Shown: positions 12,501 to 23,839 of the stretch, piece after piece
How the letters are laid out: every line of letters starts with the position of its first letter
Position numbering within the stretch: position 1 is the stretch's first letter
Translations under genes and position numbers: made by a program
The notes under the pieces: model-generated
What the model was told of the DNA's origin: nothing
Seen by the model: only the letters and a program-made list of their open reading frames with translations
Database searches by the model: none
Source: Pteria penguin
Lineage: Eukaryota > Mollusca > Bivalvia > Pterioida > Pteriidae
DNA: 64,000 nt
Assembly: GCA_035048485.1 (NCBI GenBank)
Contig: CM068581.1
Span: 10,739,430 to 10,803,429, forward strand
Direction: 5' to 3'

Positions 12501-13877
12501 AACAGGGACAGTATAATTATAGCCATATGGCGGTAATTCATAGGGATTTAGTCACTAGGGTAGGGACAGAATAACCGTTGCCATATGGTGGTAATTGATA
12601 GAGATTCAGCCACTAGCGCAGGGACAGTATAACCGTAGCCGTATGGTGGTAATTGATACGGATTCAGTCACTAGGGCAGGGGCAGTATAACCGTAGTCAT
12701 ATGGTAGTAATTGATAGGGATTCAGCCTTTAGGGCAGGGACAGTATAGTTGTAGCCATATGGTGGTAACTGATAGGGATTCAGCCACTAGGACAGGGGCA
12801 GTATAACCGTAGTCATATGGTAGTAATTGATAGGGATTCAGCCACTAGGACAGGGTCAGTATAACCATATCCATATGGTTGTAATTGATAGTGATTCAGC
12901 CTCTAGGGCAGGGACAGTATAGCTGTAGCCATATGGTGGTAACTGATAGGGATTCAGCCACTAGGACAGGGTCAGTATAACCGTAGCCATATGGTGGTAA
13001 TTGATAGGGATTCAGTCACTAGGGCAGGGGCAGTATAACCGTAGTCATATGGTAGTAATTGATAGGGATTCAGCCTTTAGGGCAGGGACAGTATAGTTGT
13101 AGCCATATGGTGGTAACTGATAGGGATTCAGCCACTAGGACAGGGGCAGTTTAACCGTAGTCATATGGTAGTAATTGATAGGGATTCAGCCACTAGGACA
13201 GGGTCAGTATAACCATATCCATATGGTTGTAATTGATAGTGATTCAGCCTCTAGGGCAGGGACAGTATAGCTGTAGCCATATGGTGGTAACTGATAGGGA
13301 TTCAGCCACTAGGACAGGGTCAGTATAACCGTAGCCATATGGTGGTAATTGATAGGGATTCAGTCACTAGGGCAGGGGCAGTATAACCGTAGTCATATGG
13401 TAGTAATTGATAGGGATTCAGCCTTTAGGGCAGGGACAGTATAGTTGTAGCCATATGGTGGTAACTGATAGGGATTCAGCCACTAGGACAGGGGCAGTAT
13501 AACCGTAGTCATATGGTAGTAATTGATAGGGATTCAGCCACTAGGACAGGGTCAGTATAACCATATCCATATGGTTGTAATTGATAGTGATTCAGCCTCT
13601 AGGGCAGGGACAGTATAGCTGTAGCCATATGGTGGTAACTGATAGGGATTCAGCCACTAGGACAGGGTCAGTATAACCGTAGCCATATGGTGGTAATTGA
13701 TAGGGATTCAGCCACTAGGACAGGGTCAGTATAACCATATCCATATGGTTGTAATTGATAGTGATTCAGCCCCTAGGGCAGGGACAGTATAGCTATAGCC
13801 ATATGGTTGTAATTGATAGGGATTCAGCCACTAGGGCAGTGACAGTGTAACCGTGGCCAAATGGTGGTAATTGATGA
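9578..13877. repeat. 58-bp satellite array, second block (about 74 units)
   Basis: This is the same 58-bp family as 7431-8700. Divergence is uneven: older units around 9600-12600, then near-identical higher-order blocks at about 12690-13870, where a run of several units with 'cagcctttagggc' and 'cagcctctagggc' variants recurs every ~350 bp. A local run of almost identical units with 'taatcttagtcatatggtgg' lies at about 10120-10410. Confidence 0.96.
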
Positions 13878-14665
13878 ATCCTTGTGTTCTACTTTTATGC
13901 ATTGCAAAGAAATATTTTATGAATTTCTAGATAAGAACATAAGACCCAATAAATTTGTAAAGTTAATGACCTCCTGATAGGAAAGCAGCCCTTGGGACTG
14001 GGTCAGTGCAGTCATAAAGTGACTAATAGATTAAACCTTGTCTTCCTCTTATATGTACTGTGAATAAAGGCTGGAGACTTTGTTCGAAAGATCCAGAAGT
14101 TCTGTACATAAATTGTGAAATTCATTATCATCGAGACAGGGATTCAGCGCCGAGAACAGGGTTAATGTAGTCATAAAGCGATAATGTATTTCATCTACGA
14201 TAGTCTTGCTCTGCTGCTGTACACTGTAAAGAACATTGAAGTATGACAAGGAAGGCCTTCATGGCTGACTAATCCACATTGTCAAACTCATGACCTGAAG
14301 GTTAGTTCCAATGGCAAGGTCATTGTTATCCTGTAGTGATAATGTACTAAATATTAGAAAATCTTCTCTAATACTATGCGTAGTATATAAAAACTAAATA
14401 CATGGCTGGTCTACCTAAATTGTGTAATTTATAATGTCTGAGGTTCAGTTTCGTGGGCGGATCCAATGTGATCACGTGGTCCTGGTGTACTTAGTTTTTA
14501 AAAGAGCATGTCGTCCAATACCCAAGGTGTGGTGTGACCAAAAAGTAAACCTCGGCGACACATCAGTATTATTACTTGGTGATTAACCATGTCAAAGTTT
14601 GATTTAAAGTTTATTTCTTTCAACCAATATCATACATAAAATACAAAAAATATATATATAAAGAT
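13878..14665. other. flank of the 58-bp array with longer ancestral-looking units
   Basis: No gene was recognised. Short stretches resemble one satellite core, such as 'ctgataggaaagcagcccttgggactgggtcagt' near 13974 and 'cagggattcagcgccgagaacagggt' near 14137. They are embedded in other sequence that itself partly recurs (near 13880, 14030, 14260 and 14390). This suggests the 58-bp unit grew out of a longer repeat. Confidence 0.45.
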
Positions 14666-15470
14666 ACCGAAGCCCGCCATATCTGACTTCTGAGACACTC
14701 AGACACTGATGCCCACTATGTTTGACCTCTGAGACACCGATGTCCACCGTGTTTGACTTCTTAGATACTGATGTCCACCATGTTTGACCTCTGAGACACT
14801 GATGCCCACCATGTTTGACTTCTAAGACACTGATTCCCACCATGCTTGACTTCAGAGACACTGATGCCCACCATGTTTGACTTCTAAGACACTGATGCCC
14901 ACCATGTTTGACTTCAGAGACACTGATGCCCACCATGTTTGACCTCTAAGACACTGATGCCCACCATGTTTGACTTCAGAGACACTGATTCCCACCATGT
15001 TTGACTTCTAAGACACTGATGCCCACCATGTTTGACTTCTAAGACACTGATTCCCACCATGTTTGACTTCAGAGACACTGATACCCACCATGTTTGACTT
15101 CTAAGACACTGATGCCCACCATGTTTGACTTCAGAGACACTGATGCCCACCATGTTTGACTTCTAAGACACTGATGCCCACCATGTTTGACTTCAGAGAC
15201 ACTGATTCCCACCATGTTTGACTTCTAAGACACAGATGCCCACCATGTTTGACTTCTAAGACACTGATGCCCACCATGTTTGACTTCTGAGACACTGATG
15301 TTCACCATGTCTGACTTCTCAGAAACGGATGCCCACCATGTTTGACTCCTTAAATACTGATGTTTGACTTATGAGTCAGTGATGCCCGCCATGTTTACTT
15401 CTGAGGCACTAAAGCCCGCCACGATTCACATCTGAGACACTATTGCCCACCATGTCTGACTTCTGAGACT
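14666..15470. repeat. 31-bp minisatellite
   Basis: About 26 units of the type CACTGATGCCCACCATGTTT followed by GACTTCTAAGA or GACTTCAGAGA. The two endings largely alternate, giving a 62-bp higher-order period. Units at both ends are degenerate. Three units (93 bp) restore the reading frame, which explains the repetitive reverse-strand frames. Confidence 0.95.
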
Positions 15471-15599
15471 TTTTACAATGTACGTTTGCGTATGCTAAAA
15501 TTGAATACAGGCAATGCAAAACTGAAGAACGGTGAAGGATTCTTAAAAATACATTTATTCATAGTTATTCTAATGTACATGCTGATATATCTGCTCATT

Positions 15600-15962
15600 T
15601 TAAACTTCCCCTGATCTTCTGTAAATGTCATCTACACGATATGCTCTCTTTAAACTTACCCTGATCCTGCGTGCAATTTCATCTACATGATATGCTCTCT
15701 TTAAACTTACCCTGATCCTACGTGCAATTTCATCTACACGATATGCTCACTTTAAACTTACCCTGATCCTACGTGCAATTTCATCTACACGATATGCTCA
15801 CTTTAAACTTACCCTGATCCTACGTGCAATTTCATCTACACGATATGCTCACTTTAAACCTCTCTTGATCTTACGTACAATGTCTTTTACACTATATGCT
15901 CACTTTAAACCTCTTTTGATCTTACGTATAATGTTATCTACACGATATGCTCACTTTAAACC
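15600..15962. repeat. 51-bp minisatellite (about 7 units)
   Basis: Units contain CCTGATCCTACGTGCAATTT, then CATCTACACGATATGCTCAC and TTTAAACTTAC. The last two units drift to 'cctcttttgatcttacgtataatg'. Confidence 0.93.
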
Positions 15963-15974
15963 TCTTGATATAGT

Positions 15975-16262
15975 CTAAGGACTTACACTGTAGAGTAAAT
16001 GTCACAGCCACGCAACATCAAAATAAGGACTAACATTGTAGAGAAAAAGTCACGGCTACGCAACATCAAAATAAGGACTAACACTGTAGAGAAAATATCA
16101 CAGCCACGCAACATCAAACTAAGGACTAACATTGTAGAGTAAATATCACAGCCAAGCAACATCAAAATAACTTATAACGACTAACACTGTAGAGAAAATG
16201 TCACAGCCACGCAACATCAAAATAAGGAATGTCACTGTTTTAGAAAGTGTCACAGTCGCACA
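15975..16262. repeat. 48-bp minisatellite (about 6 units)
   Basis: Units contain AAGGACTAACACTGTAGAGA, then AAATGTCACAGCCACGCAAC and ATCAAAAT. One unit carries an extra short insertion near 16170, and the last units are degenerate. Confidence 0.92.
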
Positions 16263-16346
16263 GCATAAAATAGCATATAACACTGAAGCGGGGAACCACC
16301 TGGTGGTGGCACTATTCATGTAATTTTATTATAAACTTCACGTTAA

Positions 16347-17055
16347 AACAAGAGGCCCAAATGGGCCTATATCGCTCACCTGAGCACAAATTGCTTATTT
16401 ACAATAAAATGACAGCTAATTTCAGTAGAAATTTTTGGGTTTTTTTCTACAAGACTTTCTATAAGGAATGGTGATATTTTGTGCACTCGTTTTGAAGAAG
16501 TCCAAAATATGTCAACCAATCAGAGCCAATGGCGGCCATCTTGGATAACGGATCGGCACATAAAACACAAACTTGGTAGAGGACCTTGAGTACTTACTTC
16601 CTATGAAGTTAGGTGAAATTCTGTGCTGCGCTTCTGGAGAAGAAGTCGAAAATGTGTCAACCAATCAGAGCCAATGGCGGCCATCTTGGATAACGGATGG
16701 GCACGAAAAACCCAAACTTGGTAGAGGATTTTGAGTATTTACTTCCTATGAGGTTTGGTGGAATTCTGTGCAGTCGTTCTGGAGAAGAAGTCGAAAATGT
16801 GTCAACCAATCAGAGCCAATGGCGGCCATCTTGGATAACGGATCGGCACGAAAAACACAAACTTGGTAAAGGACCTTGAGTATTTACTTCCTATGAAGTT
16901 TGGTGAAATTCTGTGCAGCGGTTCTGGAGAAGAAGTCGAAAATGTAGAAGAGCTAACGACGGACGGACGACAGACGACGGACGACAGACGACGGACGGCG
17001 ATTGATCACAATAACTCACTTCAACCTTTGGCTCAGGTGAGCTAAAAAAAAAAAG
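16347..17055. mobile_element. interspersed repeat with CTCACCTGAG ends, copy 1
   Basis: The left end reads ACAAGAGGCCCAAATGGGCC, a small hairpin, followed by TATATCGCTCACCTGAGC. The right end reads GGCTCAGGTGAGCTAAAAAA. CTCACCTGAGC and GCTCAGGTGAG are inverted near the ends. The interior has three to four tandem units of 145 bp (16513, 16658 and 16803 start points) with 'gccatcttggataacggat', then a purine-rich GACGGACGACAGACG run. Further copies with the same ends lie at 39803, 58266 and 62893. No protein is encoded; the transposon class is not clear. Confidence 0.8.
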
Positions 17056-17065
17056 ATCAAAACGC

Positions 17066-17245
17066 GTATAATATATAGAATAAGTGTCTTATTTTGTGTT
17101 TTTATGCAGGAATAAATTACAATGGCTGATGCATTTATTAGATATAATGCGCGTTAATATCTCATAAATACATAAGCCATTGTAATTTATTCCTGCATGA
17201 AATACAAAATAAGACACTGAGTCTTATTCTATATATATGCGTTTT
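17066..17245. repeat. foldback (inverted repeat) with a third direct copy beside it
   Basis: The arm about 17066-17134 ('...gtgtcttattttgtg...aggaataaattacaatggct') is matched in reverse complement by about 17163-17235, separated by a short spacer. A third, partial copy in the second arm's direction lies at about 17308-17394 and a further fragment near 18145-18200. The arms are roughly 65-70 bp with small gaps. Confidence 0.75.
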
Positions 17246-17394
17246 TAACGCCAAAATATCATACTAGAAACTGTAATTGTAATTGTAATTTTGTAATTTA
17301 TTGTAATTTAACATTGTAATTTATTCCTGCATGAAAAGACAAAATAAGACACTTATTCTGAATATATGCGCTTTTAACGCCAAAATATCATACT

Positions 17395-17547
17395 CAGTGG
17401 CGGATCCAGGATTTCAGATGTGTATTAGCAACATGTGTATAAGCCAAACGACTTAGCCATTAATGGCGCTAAATCTGGATTTTTACTTGTAAATGTGTGG
17501 CCAAAAAGTTGGGGCCCGGGCACCCCTCCCCTCTAAATCCGCCACTG
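17395..17547. mobile_element. MITE with CAGTGGCGG ends, copy 1 (hAT-like)
   Basis: The 153-bp element begins CAGTGGCGGATCCAGGATTT and ends AAATCCGCCACTG. It is flanked on both sides by ATACT, an exact 5-bp target duplication. The neighbouring repeat copy at about 17255-17275 shows the unoccupied site 'atcatactagaaactg'. The CAG-type ends and 5-bp duplication fit a hAT-like non-autonomous element; this class is an inference. Confidence 0.85.
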
Positions 17548-17678
17548 ATACTGGAAACTTCCATTTCCCATTTATAAACCGCATCATGAAATCATTCCGG
17601 AGGGAAGGTATAAATTGAAATAAATAGCCGGTGTCCCATGACAACGTAACGTCGAATGTCAAGCATTTTAGCGCCAAA

Positions 17679-17938
17679 GTGATTTTTGTTTGTCACACCA
17701 CGAATATTTCACGTATATGGTGACGGCATCTGCCCGATGCGGGGCATACAAATTTTGACCTTTGTAACGGACCCACCCGAAGCAGTGAGGCATCTTTAAC
17801 GTGCCATGCATACCACGACACGGGGCCTCGGTTTTTACTGTCTCATCCGAAATACAGGACACCGGCATGACCAGAGCGAGATTCGAACCCCGGCCTCCCG
17901 ATCAGGAGTCCAGCGCGATACCACAAGGCCACGCCGGC
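17679..17938 (-). mobile_element. tRNA-derived SINE, copy 1
   Basis: Read on the minus strand it starts GCCGGCGTGGCCTTGTGG, like a Pol III A-box region, then has GGGGTTCGAATCTC, a near-perfect B-box. The conserved body has 'ggatgagacagtaaaaaccg' and 'ggtgacggcatctgcc' in complement, ending toward an AT-rich tail. It is inserted within another repeat whose sides (about 17650 and 17945-18060) resemble sequence at 63085-63215. Copies: 43943, 53379, 53962. Confidence 0.82.
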
Positions 17939-18196
17939 TTCGCAAGATTAGAAATGTCGAACATTTCATTATGACGTCCTTACAATCAAAAGTCTGCCAA
18001 ACATCGTTTTCTGTGCTGAAAAATGGGTCAAATACTGGGCGTTATGACGTCACCGATCAATGTACTTTATACGGAAATGAAATACATAGGTCTTGAAAGC
18101 TTTATCTCAGGCAATTACAGTGGTTGTGCATATATATCTAATAAAATGCATGAGCTATTGCAATTCATTCCTGTATGAAAACACAAAATAAGACAC

Positions 18197-18757
18197 TTAC
18201 TGTGAAATCAGAATATTTCGTTGGGGCTCAGTTTTGGTTGTTTTCGTGGTTAGGTTATCAACGAAATTACATCCCTAACGAACAATAATATTATAAAGAT
18301 GGAAACTATTTTTATTAAAGAAATACATCATTATTATTGATAAATGCTTAAAGGAAACAATATATTAAGTATGCCAATACATATCTGCAAACACACATAT
18401 CTAATATAAAGAAAGGTACAACCACATGATCGTAGTTAACTGCTTTGCTTGTCGTCAAACATATGATCAAGTACTAAACCTGTATAGAGTAATCCGACCT
18501 TTCGTAATGGGACATTTTCGCTTGAGTGTCAATCAACCAATGCGCACGGAGTGAGAAAAGTGACGTTTTCGCGGAAGCCATCGGTCGGTTTTACCAGCAT
18601 ACAGCAATTGTGGTGGAATCATAGTGCCCGACTTTGTTATTGCCAATAAAACATTGATCTGCATATAGATATCCATGAAATTACGTCCCAATGAACCTAC
18701 AAAAAATCACAAATCCACGAAAATTGTGACTCACGAAAATAAATGATTTCACAGTAT
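18197..18757. mobile_element. TA-flanked element with ACTGTGAAATCA ends
   Basis: The left end TACTGTGAAATCA is mirrored by TGATTTCACAGTA at the right. The outermost TA could be the duplicated target of a Tc1/mariner-type element, with CTGTGAAATCA as the inverted terminus. There is no coding sequence. The interior has 'gaaattacatccctaacgaac' and 'gaaattacgtcccaatgaac' as diverged internal repeats. Confidence 0.65.
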
Positions 18758-19115
18758 TCTATAAATAAACATCGCGCCAAGTTTTTTCCCATCTTTTCTT
18801 TTAAATGCGCCATTATTTGAATACAGTGGAAGACGTCACCCCAAGACAAGAATTTAATATTCCTAATGTCTTATATTTGCCAACCAAAGTAAACTTCAAT
18901 GTACATAATGTGTTTATTATTATTCATGATTATATGTTTATATTTAAATATGAGGATTTATAACATGGGAGTGAATTTGATGAGATAACCTTCGTTCGAT
19001 GGCAGTTTCACGATAAGACAGAACAGACCTACTTAGCAGCGTACAGGATGATGTTTCGCGCTCCGATCTACCTTGCAGCGTAAAGGAATTTGTGTTGCGC
19101 TCCGAAATACCGACT
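18758..19115. other. no gene; decayed repeat
   Basis: AT-rich sequence without a recognisable gene. About 18965-19020 ('gagtgaatttgatgagataac...cagtttcacgataagaca') resembles 30050-30105, so part of it is an old interspersed repeat. Confidence 0.4.
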
Positions 19116-20414
19116 GGTATTATATAGTAGTTTTTCCCCCATAGTAGTTTTCCCCCCGGAAAAAATGGCTATATAGTAGTTTTCCCCCATGGCGGAAAAA
19201 CTGCTATATGGTAGTCTTTACCCCATAGTAGTTTTTCCCCTTAAGTAACGGTTTGGAAATTATGTATCAATCAGATAACATTTGAAATACAAATGTACTA
19301 TAGTACAGTGGATCAAACCGATGGTGTTATGGTTAAGGGGTTTCTATATACTGTTAAGTGAGGGGTTTTTTTTTTGGGGGGGGGGTATTTTTTATCTACT
19401 TTTTTATTCATTTATTTACAAGTCTTTCTTTTTATATATTTACCATAGTATGATATTTTCTCCTATTATTTCGTTGTAAAAATTGTCGTTTACTTGATGT
19501 CATTCATGACGTCAGGCTGCGACTCAAGATTCGATCCCTGGTAACTTTTCGTAATACATCATAAGTAAATTAGGAATTTATCAATCAACATGTTCCAATG
19601 ATAGATATAAGAATGGAACGTGCAAGAATTTCTTGCACATTCAATTCTTAAATATATTAAGAATGATGCATTATATATATCACAATATCACACATCATTT
19701 ACAGAGTACATGGTGAACATGAGAATAACCCATCCAGGTGTCCACGATTTGCAATTTACGACAAAGCTTGTCTAGTCGCAGATGTTGTAAATCATGAACA
19801 CAAGAATGTAATTTTCTTGTCCCTTACGCAAAGTATGAAAGGTCTCATCTCAAAGAATCTATATGCGAAGTTTCAAAGCTCTACACTCTATTGTGTGGAA
19901 GATATAGTCAAGGTTAAAGTTTTTGAAAAGCAGGCCACTTTTCAAGATCAAGGTCATTAGGTCAAAAGTCATGGTCCCAAATGAAAGATCTTATCACAAG
20001 TAATTTATATATGAAATTGCAAACCCCTACCCCTTTTGGTACAAAAGATACAGCCAAAGTTCAAGTTTTTGAAATTACGTCGAGCTCCAACGTCAAGGTC
20101 TCTAGTTAAAAAATCATGGTCCCAAACGAAAGGTCTCATCACAAGGTATCTATATATGTAGTTTCAGAGGTCTTGCACCTTTTTGTACAAACGATGTAGT
20201 CAATCACTTTATGTTTCTGCCACAGGGTAAGAGTCACAGACAGGTAAAAAACTAGATGCCTCGGAATTTCATTCCGGAGGAGGGGGGGATAAAAATGAAC
20301 TTGTTTTTCTCTTTTCCGTTTGTATATATATAGATTTCTCGAACTGAATAAAGGGACCACTATATAGCCATTTTTCTCGGGGGATGGTTAGGGGAAAAAC
20401 TACTATATAACACC
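19116..20414. mobile_element. 1.3-kb element with TATATAGTAGTTTTTCCCC ends
   Basis: The left end GGTATTATATAGTAGTTTTT and the right end, in complement GGTGTTATATAGTAGTTTTT, form inverted termini. Just inside the left end the motif TAGTAGTTTTCCCC recurs about five times in both orientations within 100 bp. The middle is occupied by an unrelated repeat (about 19795-20285). No transposase was seen and no clear target duplication was found. Confidence 0.65.
19795..20290. repeat. nested 'gatgcccc'-type repeat
   Basis: Inside the 19116-20414 element lies a segment of diverged ~130-bp units with 'aaggtctcatcacaag', 'tatagtcaaggttaaagttttt' and 'gtcactaggtcaaaagtcatgg'-like phrases. It ends 'aaaactagatgcctcgg...ccggagg'. 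The same style of body and end occurs at 56618-57005. Confidence 0.6.
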
Positions 20415-20724
20415 GGCACTACCTCAGTACAGGGATTTATATATACATGTACTTGACTGTAAACTCCTTAACAATGACATTAAAATGTTGTATATATGTA
20501 CATGTGTATTTGAAATAAATCGATTAAATCTACATATATATGCACTCTCAATTAATTGTACAAATACAAAACACAAAATATACAATCAATGTTGATAACA
20601 ATGCAAATAGCAAAAGCAATGACTAATTAAAGATGTCCTACCCAAAAAGGCAAAGGGAGCAGGAGGAGGTCCCCGTTTTAAATTTTGGGTTGACACTTTA
20701 AAAGTGAATCTCTACCATGATCAT

Positions 20725-20857
20725 CAGTGGCGGATCCAGGATTTCTGAAAAGGGGGGGGGGCACATTTGTATTAGCCAAACTACTCAGCCATTTTTGGTG
20801 CCAAAGTTGGATTTTTATTTGTAAATATATGGCGAAATCCCTCTAAATCCACCACTG
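20725..20857. mobile_element. MITE with CAGTGGCGG ends, copy 2
   Basis: A 133-bp element starts CAGTGGCGGATCCAGGATTT and ends AAATCCACCACTG. The flanks are ATCAT and ACCAT, a 5-bp duplication with one mismatch. It contains a poly-G run near the left end. Confidence 0.8.
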
Positions 20858-21465
20858 ACCATCGATCACAAATAACAGGTTTTGAACTACCATTGGCCAC
20901 CAATAATACACAACAGGTTTTGGACTACCAAACCGGGATCATGTATCACTCTGGAGGGTCAAATCGTCGGACCAGGTTTCATTGGATGATTTGTTCATTG
21001 CACTCTCTTCGAGTAATTGTTCAGAACATGAATATGTCTTTTAAAGAGGGCATTAGTGTGTTCGCATTTCCCTCTGTTGTCGGTTAATTTACCAGATTTT
21101 TTAAAAAGGCAGAAAATTAACATACTTCATCTCGATATAGATTGATCCAAGTTGAAGCCTATAGACAAGACTTAAAGTGGACTTGTTTTCCTTTGTTTTG
21201 CCTCATGAAGACTGCTAATAAAAATGACCGAGGAATTTCTTCACTTTCACTTTACGTGTCAACAATGACCATTGAGGGAAAGTCACAATGCATAATACAA
21301 TATTATACCGCCTCAATAGATTTGGACGCAATGATGACGTGGTAAATCATATGACATGCCGGACTATGTTTAGCGGACAACACAGGGAAATGCGACCATG
21401 AGAGCGCCTTCTGATGCATACGACCAATGTGTCGAAATACTTATCGCTATTGAATTGAATCGTAG
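20858..21465. other. downstream of the Toll-like receptor; probable 3' UTR side
   Basis: No gene was recognised. On the minus strand this lies directly 3' of the receptor stop codon, so part may be 3' UTR. A short tandem phrase 'aacaggttttgaactacca'/'aacaggttttggactacca' occurs at about 20875-20930. Confidence 0.4.
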
Positions 21466-23512
21466 CTATGGCACCGGTAATTCGTATTTCAGTTTGTCCC
21501 AAAACCATCTTCTTTCGCTCCTTTTTTCCCCAGGAGACAAGATTTTTCTACCTTTAACTCTTGATTTCCAAGGTTCACTTTCTATCATTGTATCGGCTTC
21601 TGGGTGATATTTTATAAAAATGATTCGACCATCATTATGCTCCAATATTTCTGCTCTTTGACATTCAAATCTACACCATTCATTTTCGTCATATTTTTCC
21701 GACAAAATGATCACGACTCGTCTACTTTTCTCCATATTAGTAATGATTTCATCAGCTTGATCCATTCCTGGAGTCAAATCTCGCACCGGAACATAAACTT
21801 TATAACAAGGTTTGTTCTCTTCGAGTCTTTTCGCAAGTTTACGTAACACCCATTGTCTAATATGGATATCGGTATCATCAAGCGATACGTACAAGTCGTA
21901 CTCGGTCGTCTCTTGTTCGTCCACTTTGTATTTATCCTGAGGATGACACCGGAAGAACTTGTAAACAAGAACCTTCGTTTCGTATGGACAACGCTTTGCC
22001 CAAACAACAATAATAATAACGACAACCAGCAAAGCGCCAAACCCAATAGCAAGTCCGATCTCTACGTCGTAGTTACATCTCAAAAGCGATTTTGTAACAT
22101 CGACGATTTTGTAGGAATCGGTGTCATCATAAGTACAGGTGATATCGCGATCATCGTCGTCCACTGGCGATAGTTTGATCCAGCTGCTCATCCATACCAT
22201 GTCGCAGGAGCAAATCAAAGGGTTGTTAACAAGGTCAATGTTCTCAAAATCTACACGATATTGCATGATCTTTGGGATGGTTTTAAGGCGATTATTTTGC
22301 AAATTTACATGTGATACCTTATCTCTAAAGGCAGCGGAAGCGTCTTCGCTGATTGTCTGTAGACCATTGTTCTGTATGGAAAGATCCGTTATATGTGGGA
22401 TGTAATACCGGTTTTCGAAATCTTGGATAGCATTGTGATCAAATATAAGCTTAGACTTATTGTATTTATTATCTGGTAGACTGAAGGGCAGGCGTGAAAG
22501 ACCGGTGTTTGTACAATCTACAAAAATAATGCTTTCTTCGGGTCGGTCTTGGCATAAGCATTTGGATGGACAACCCTCTTGCCCGGTTAAATTACAGATC
22601 AGTTGGTCTAAACCCACTTCATCAAATATGGTCTTGCCTTTGAGTTCGGGAGGACCTTCACATCGTACATCCAGTAGTTTTGTGTCAGCATGTTTGTAAA
22701 ACGAATTTTGAAATCGATAGGAAAAGTTGTGCAAGTTACAATCACAAAACCATGGATTATTTCTAATATCCATATTGAATGTGACAAAATCTGTGGCGAA
22801 ATCTGCACCGGCCTTTTGGTTGTAATTCTTAAAGTAACTGTTGTTCCAGTGGGTCAAATTATTGTATCGCATATCTACATTGGCATGGAACGGTTCCGAA
22901 AGGTCATAAGTCCAGTTCATTCTGTTTGTGAACGTGAAGATCTCGTTATGCGACACATTGAATTGTAATAGATATGGCGGAATATAGGCCCAAGGTTCGA
23001 ATGCTCTTAATGCATTGTATGAAACGTCAACATATCGTAAGGCGGTGTGGTGTGTTTTGAACACATTACTTTCTATTTCATAAATGTTGTTGTGAGAAAT
23101 GTCTACATTACGCAAAAAGAACTTGTTATAGAAAATATTGTCTTCCAATACCGTCAATGCATTATAACTCAAATTAAGAGTTTCTACGTATCTCAAAAGC
23201 TCAAAAGTTGTTTCGTCTAAGTAGCTTATGGAATTGTTGCTCAGATCTATATGCCTCAAATTGTAGAATTTAACCACACTTCCATTCATAAAAGAATCAT
23301 TCCATAACTGGGTGATCTCGTTTCTTGATAGAATCAAATGGGAGGCATTTCCTGGACAGCCGATGAAAATACTAGCGTTGACATATGTCAATCCCTGGTT
23401 GGAAAAATCTATAACATTTTTGTCGTAGTTATATGGGCACTGAGTTGTCACGTGTAAGAAAGACGCCAGAATCAGGAAACGACGTGTTACCAATGCCAGA
23501 TGAATGGTGTGT
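21466..23512 (-). CDS. Toll-like receptor (two cysteine clusters), main exon
   Basis: The exon encodes over 675 residues of a type I innate-immune receptor. Numbering from 23493: a hydrophobic RFLILASFLHV stretch at the N-terminus fits the end of a signal peptide. Leucine-rich repeats lie at about 30-240. An LRRCT with NNPWFCDCNL is at 245-300, an LRRNT with CPSKCLCQ at 308-340, and more LRRs at 345-420. A second LRRCT with NNPLICSCDM is at 424-473, a single membrane segment (GLAIGFGALLVVVIIIVVW) at 480-498, and a TIR domain at about 531-675. In the TIR, box 1 is YDLYVSLDD, the BB loop RDLTPG is intact and box 3 FW is present. Codon 23493 is TTG, not ATG. The frame stays open to a good acceptor (TTTTTCGTTTTGCAG) just beyond 23512, so the start lies in an upstream exon. 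The two cysteine clusters match the Drosophila Toll-type architecture. Confidence 0.93.
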
Positions 23513-23702
23513 CTGCAAAACGAAAAATTATATAAAAGTACACAAAATATTTTATATTTATACTAACTGCAGGGCAAAATCGGTAGTTGCCGGGAATTTT
23601 AAATAGTTTAGTTTTAGTCAAAATTCGAGTCTTTTTTATTTTATTTATCTATTTATTTATTTTTGACACTCATGGCAATTTGGGTTAGTCAAAAAGGAAT
23701 AT

Positions 23703-23838
23703 CTTATTGCTCGTGATCACGTGGGCTCTGCCTTCTAGGGATGCATGAATGTCGATCACGTGGACTCTGCCTTCCAGGGATGTATGAATGTCGATCACGT
23801 GGACTCTGCCTTCCAGGGATGTATGAATGTCGATCACG
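23703..23838. repeat. 39-bp minisatellite (3 units)
   Basis: Three units of 'gatcacgtggactctgccttccagggatgtatgaatgtc' type lie just upstream of the receptor exon, in its presumed intron or 5' flank. Each contains the palindrome GATCACGTG. Confidence 0.9.
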
Positions 23839-23839
23839 G

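Noticed and set aside
7431..13877. CRISPR-like array
   Set aside because: Units are head-to-tail with no unique spacers, in an animal-type sequence; it is a satellite.
21604..22968. Forward-strand frames of 79-106 codons inside the receptor locus
   Set aside because: They are antisense shadows of the Toll-like receptor exon.
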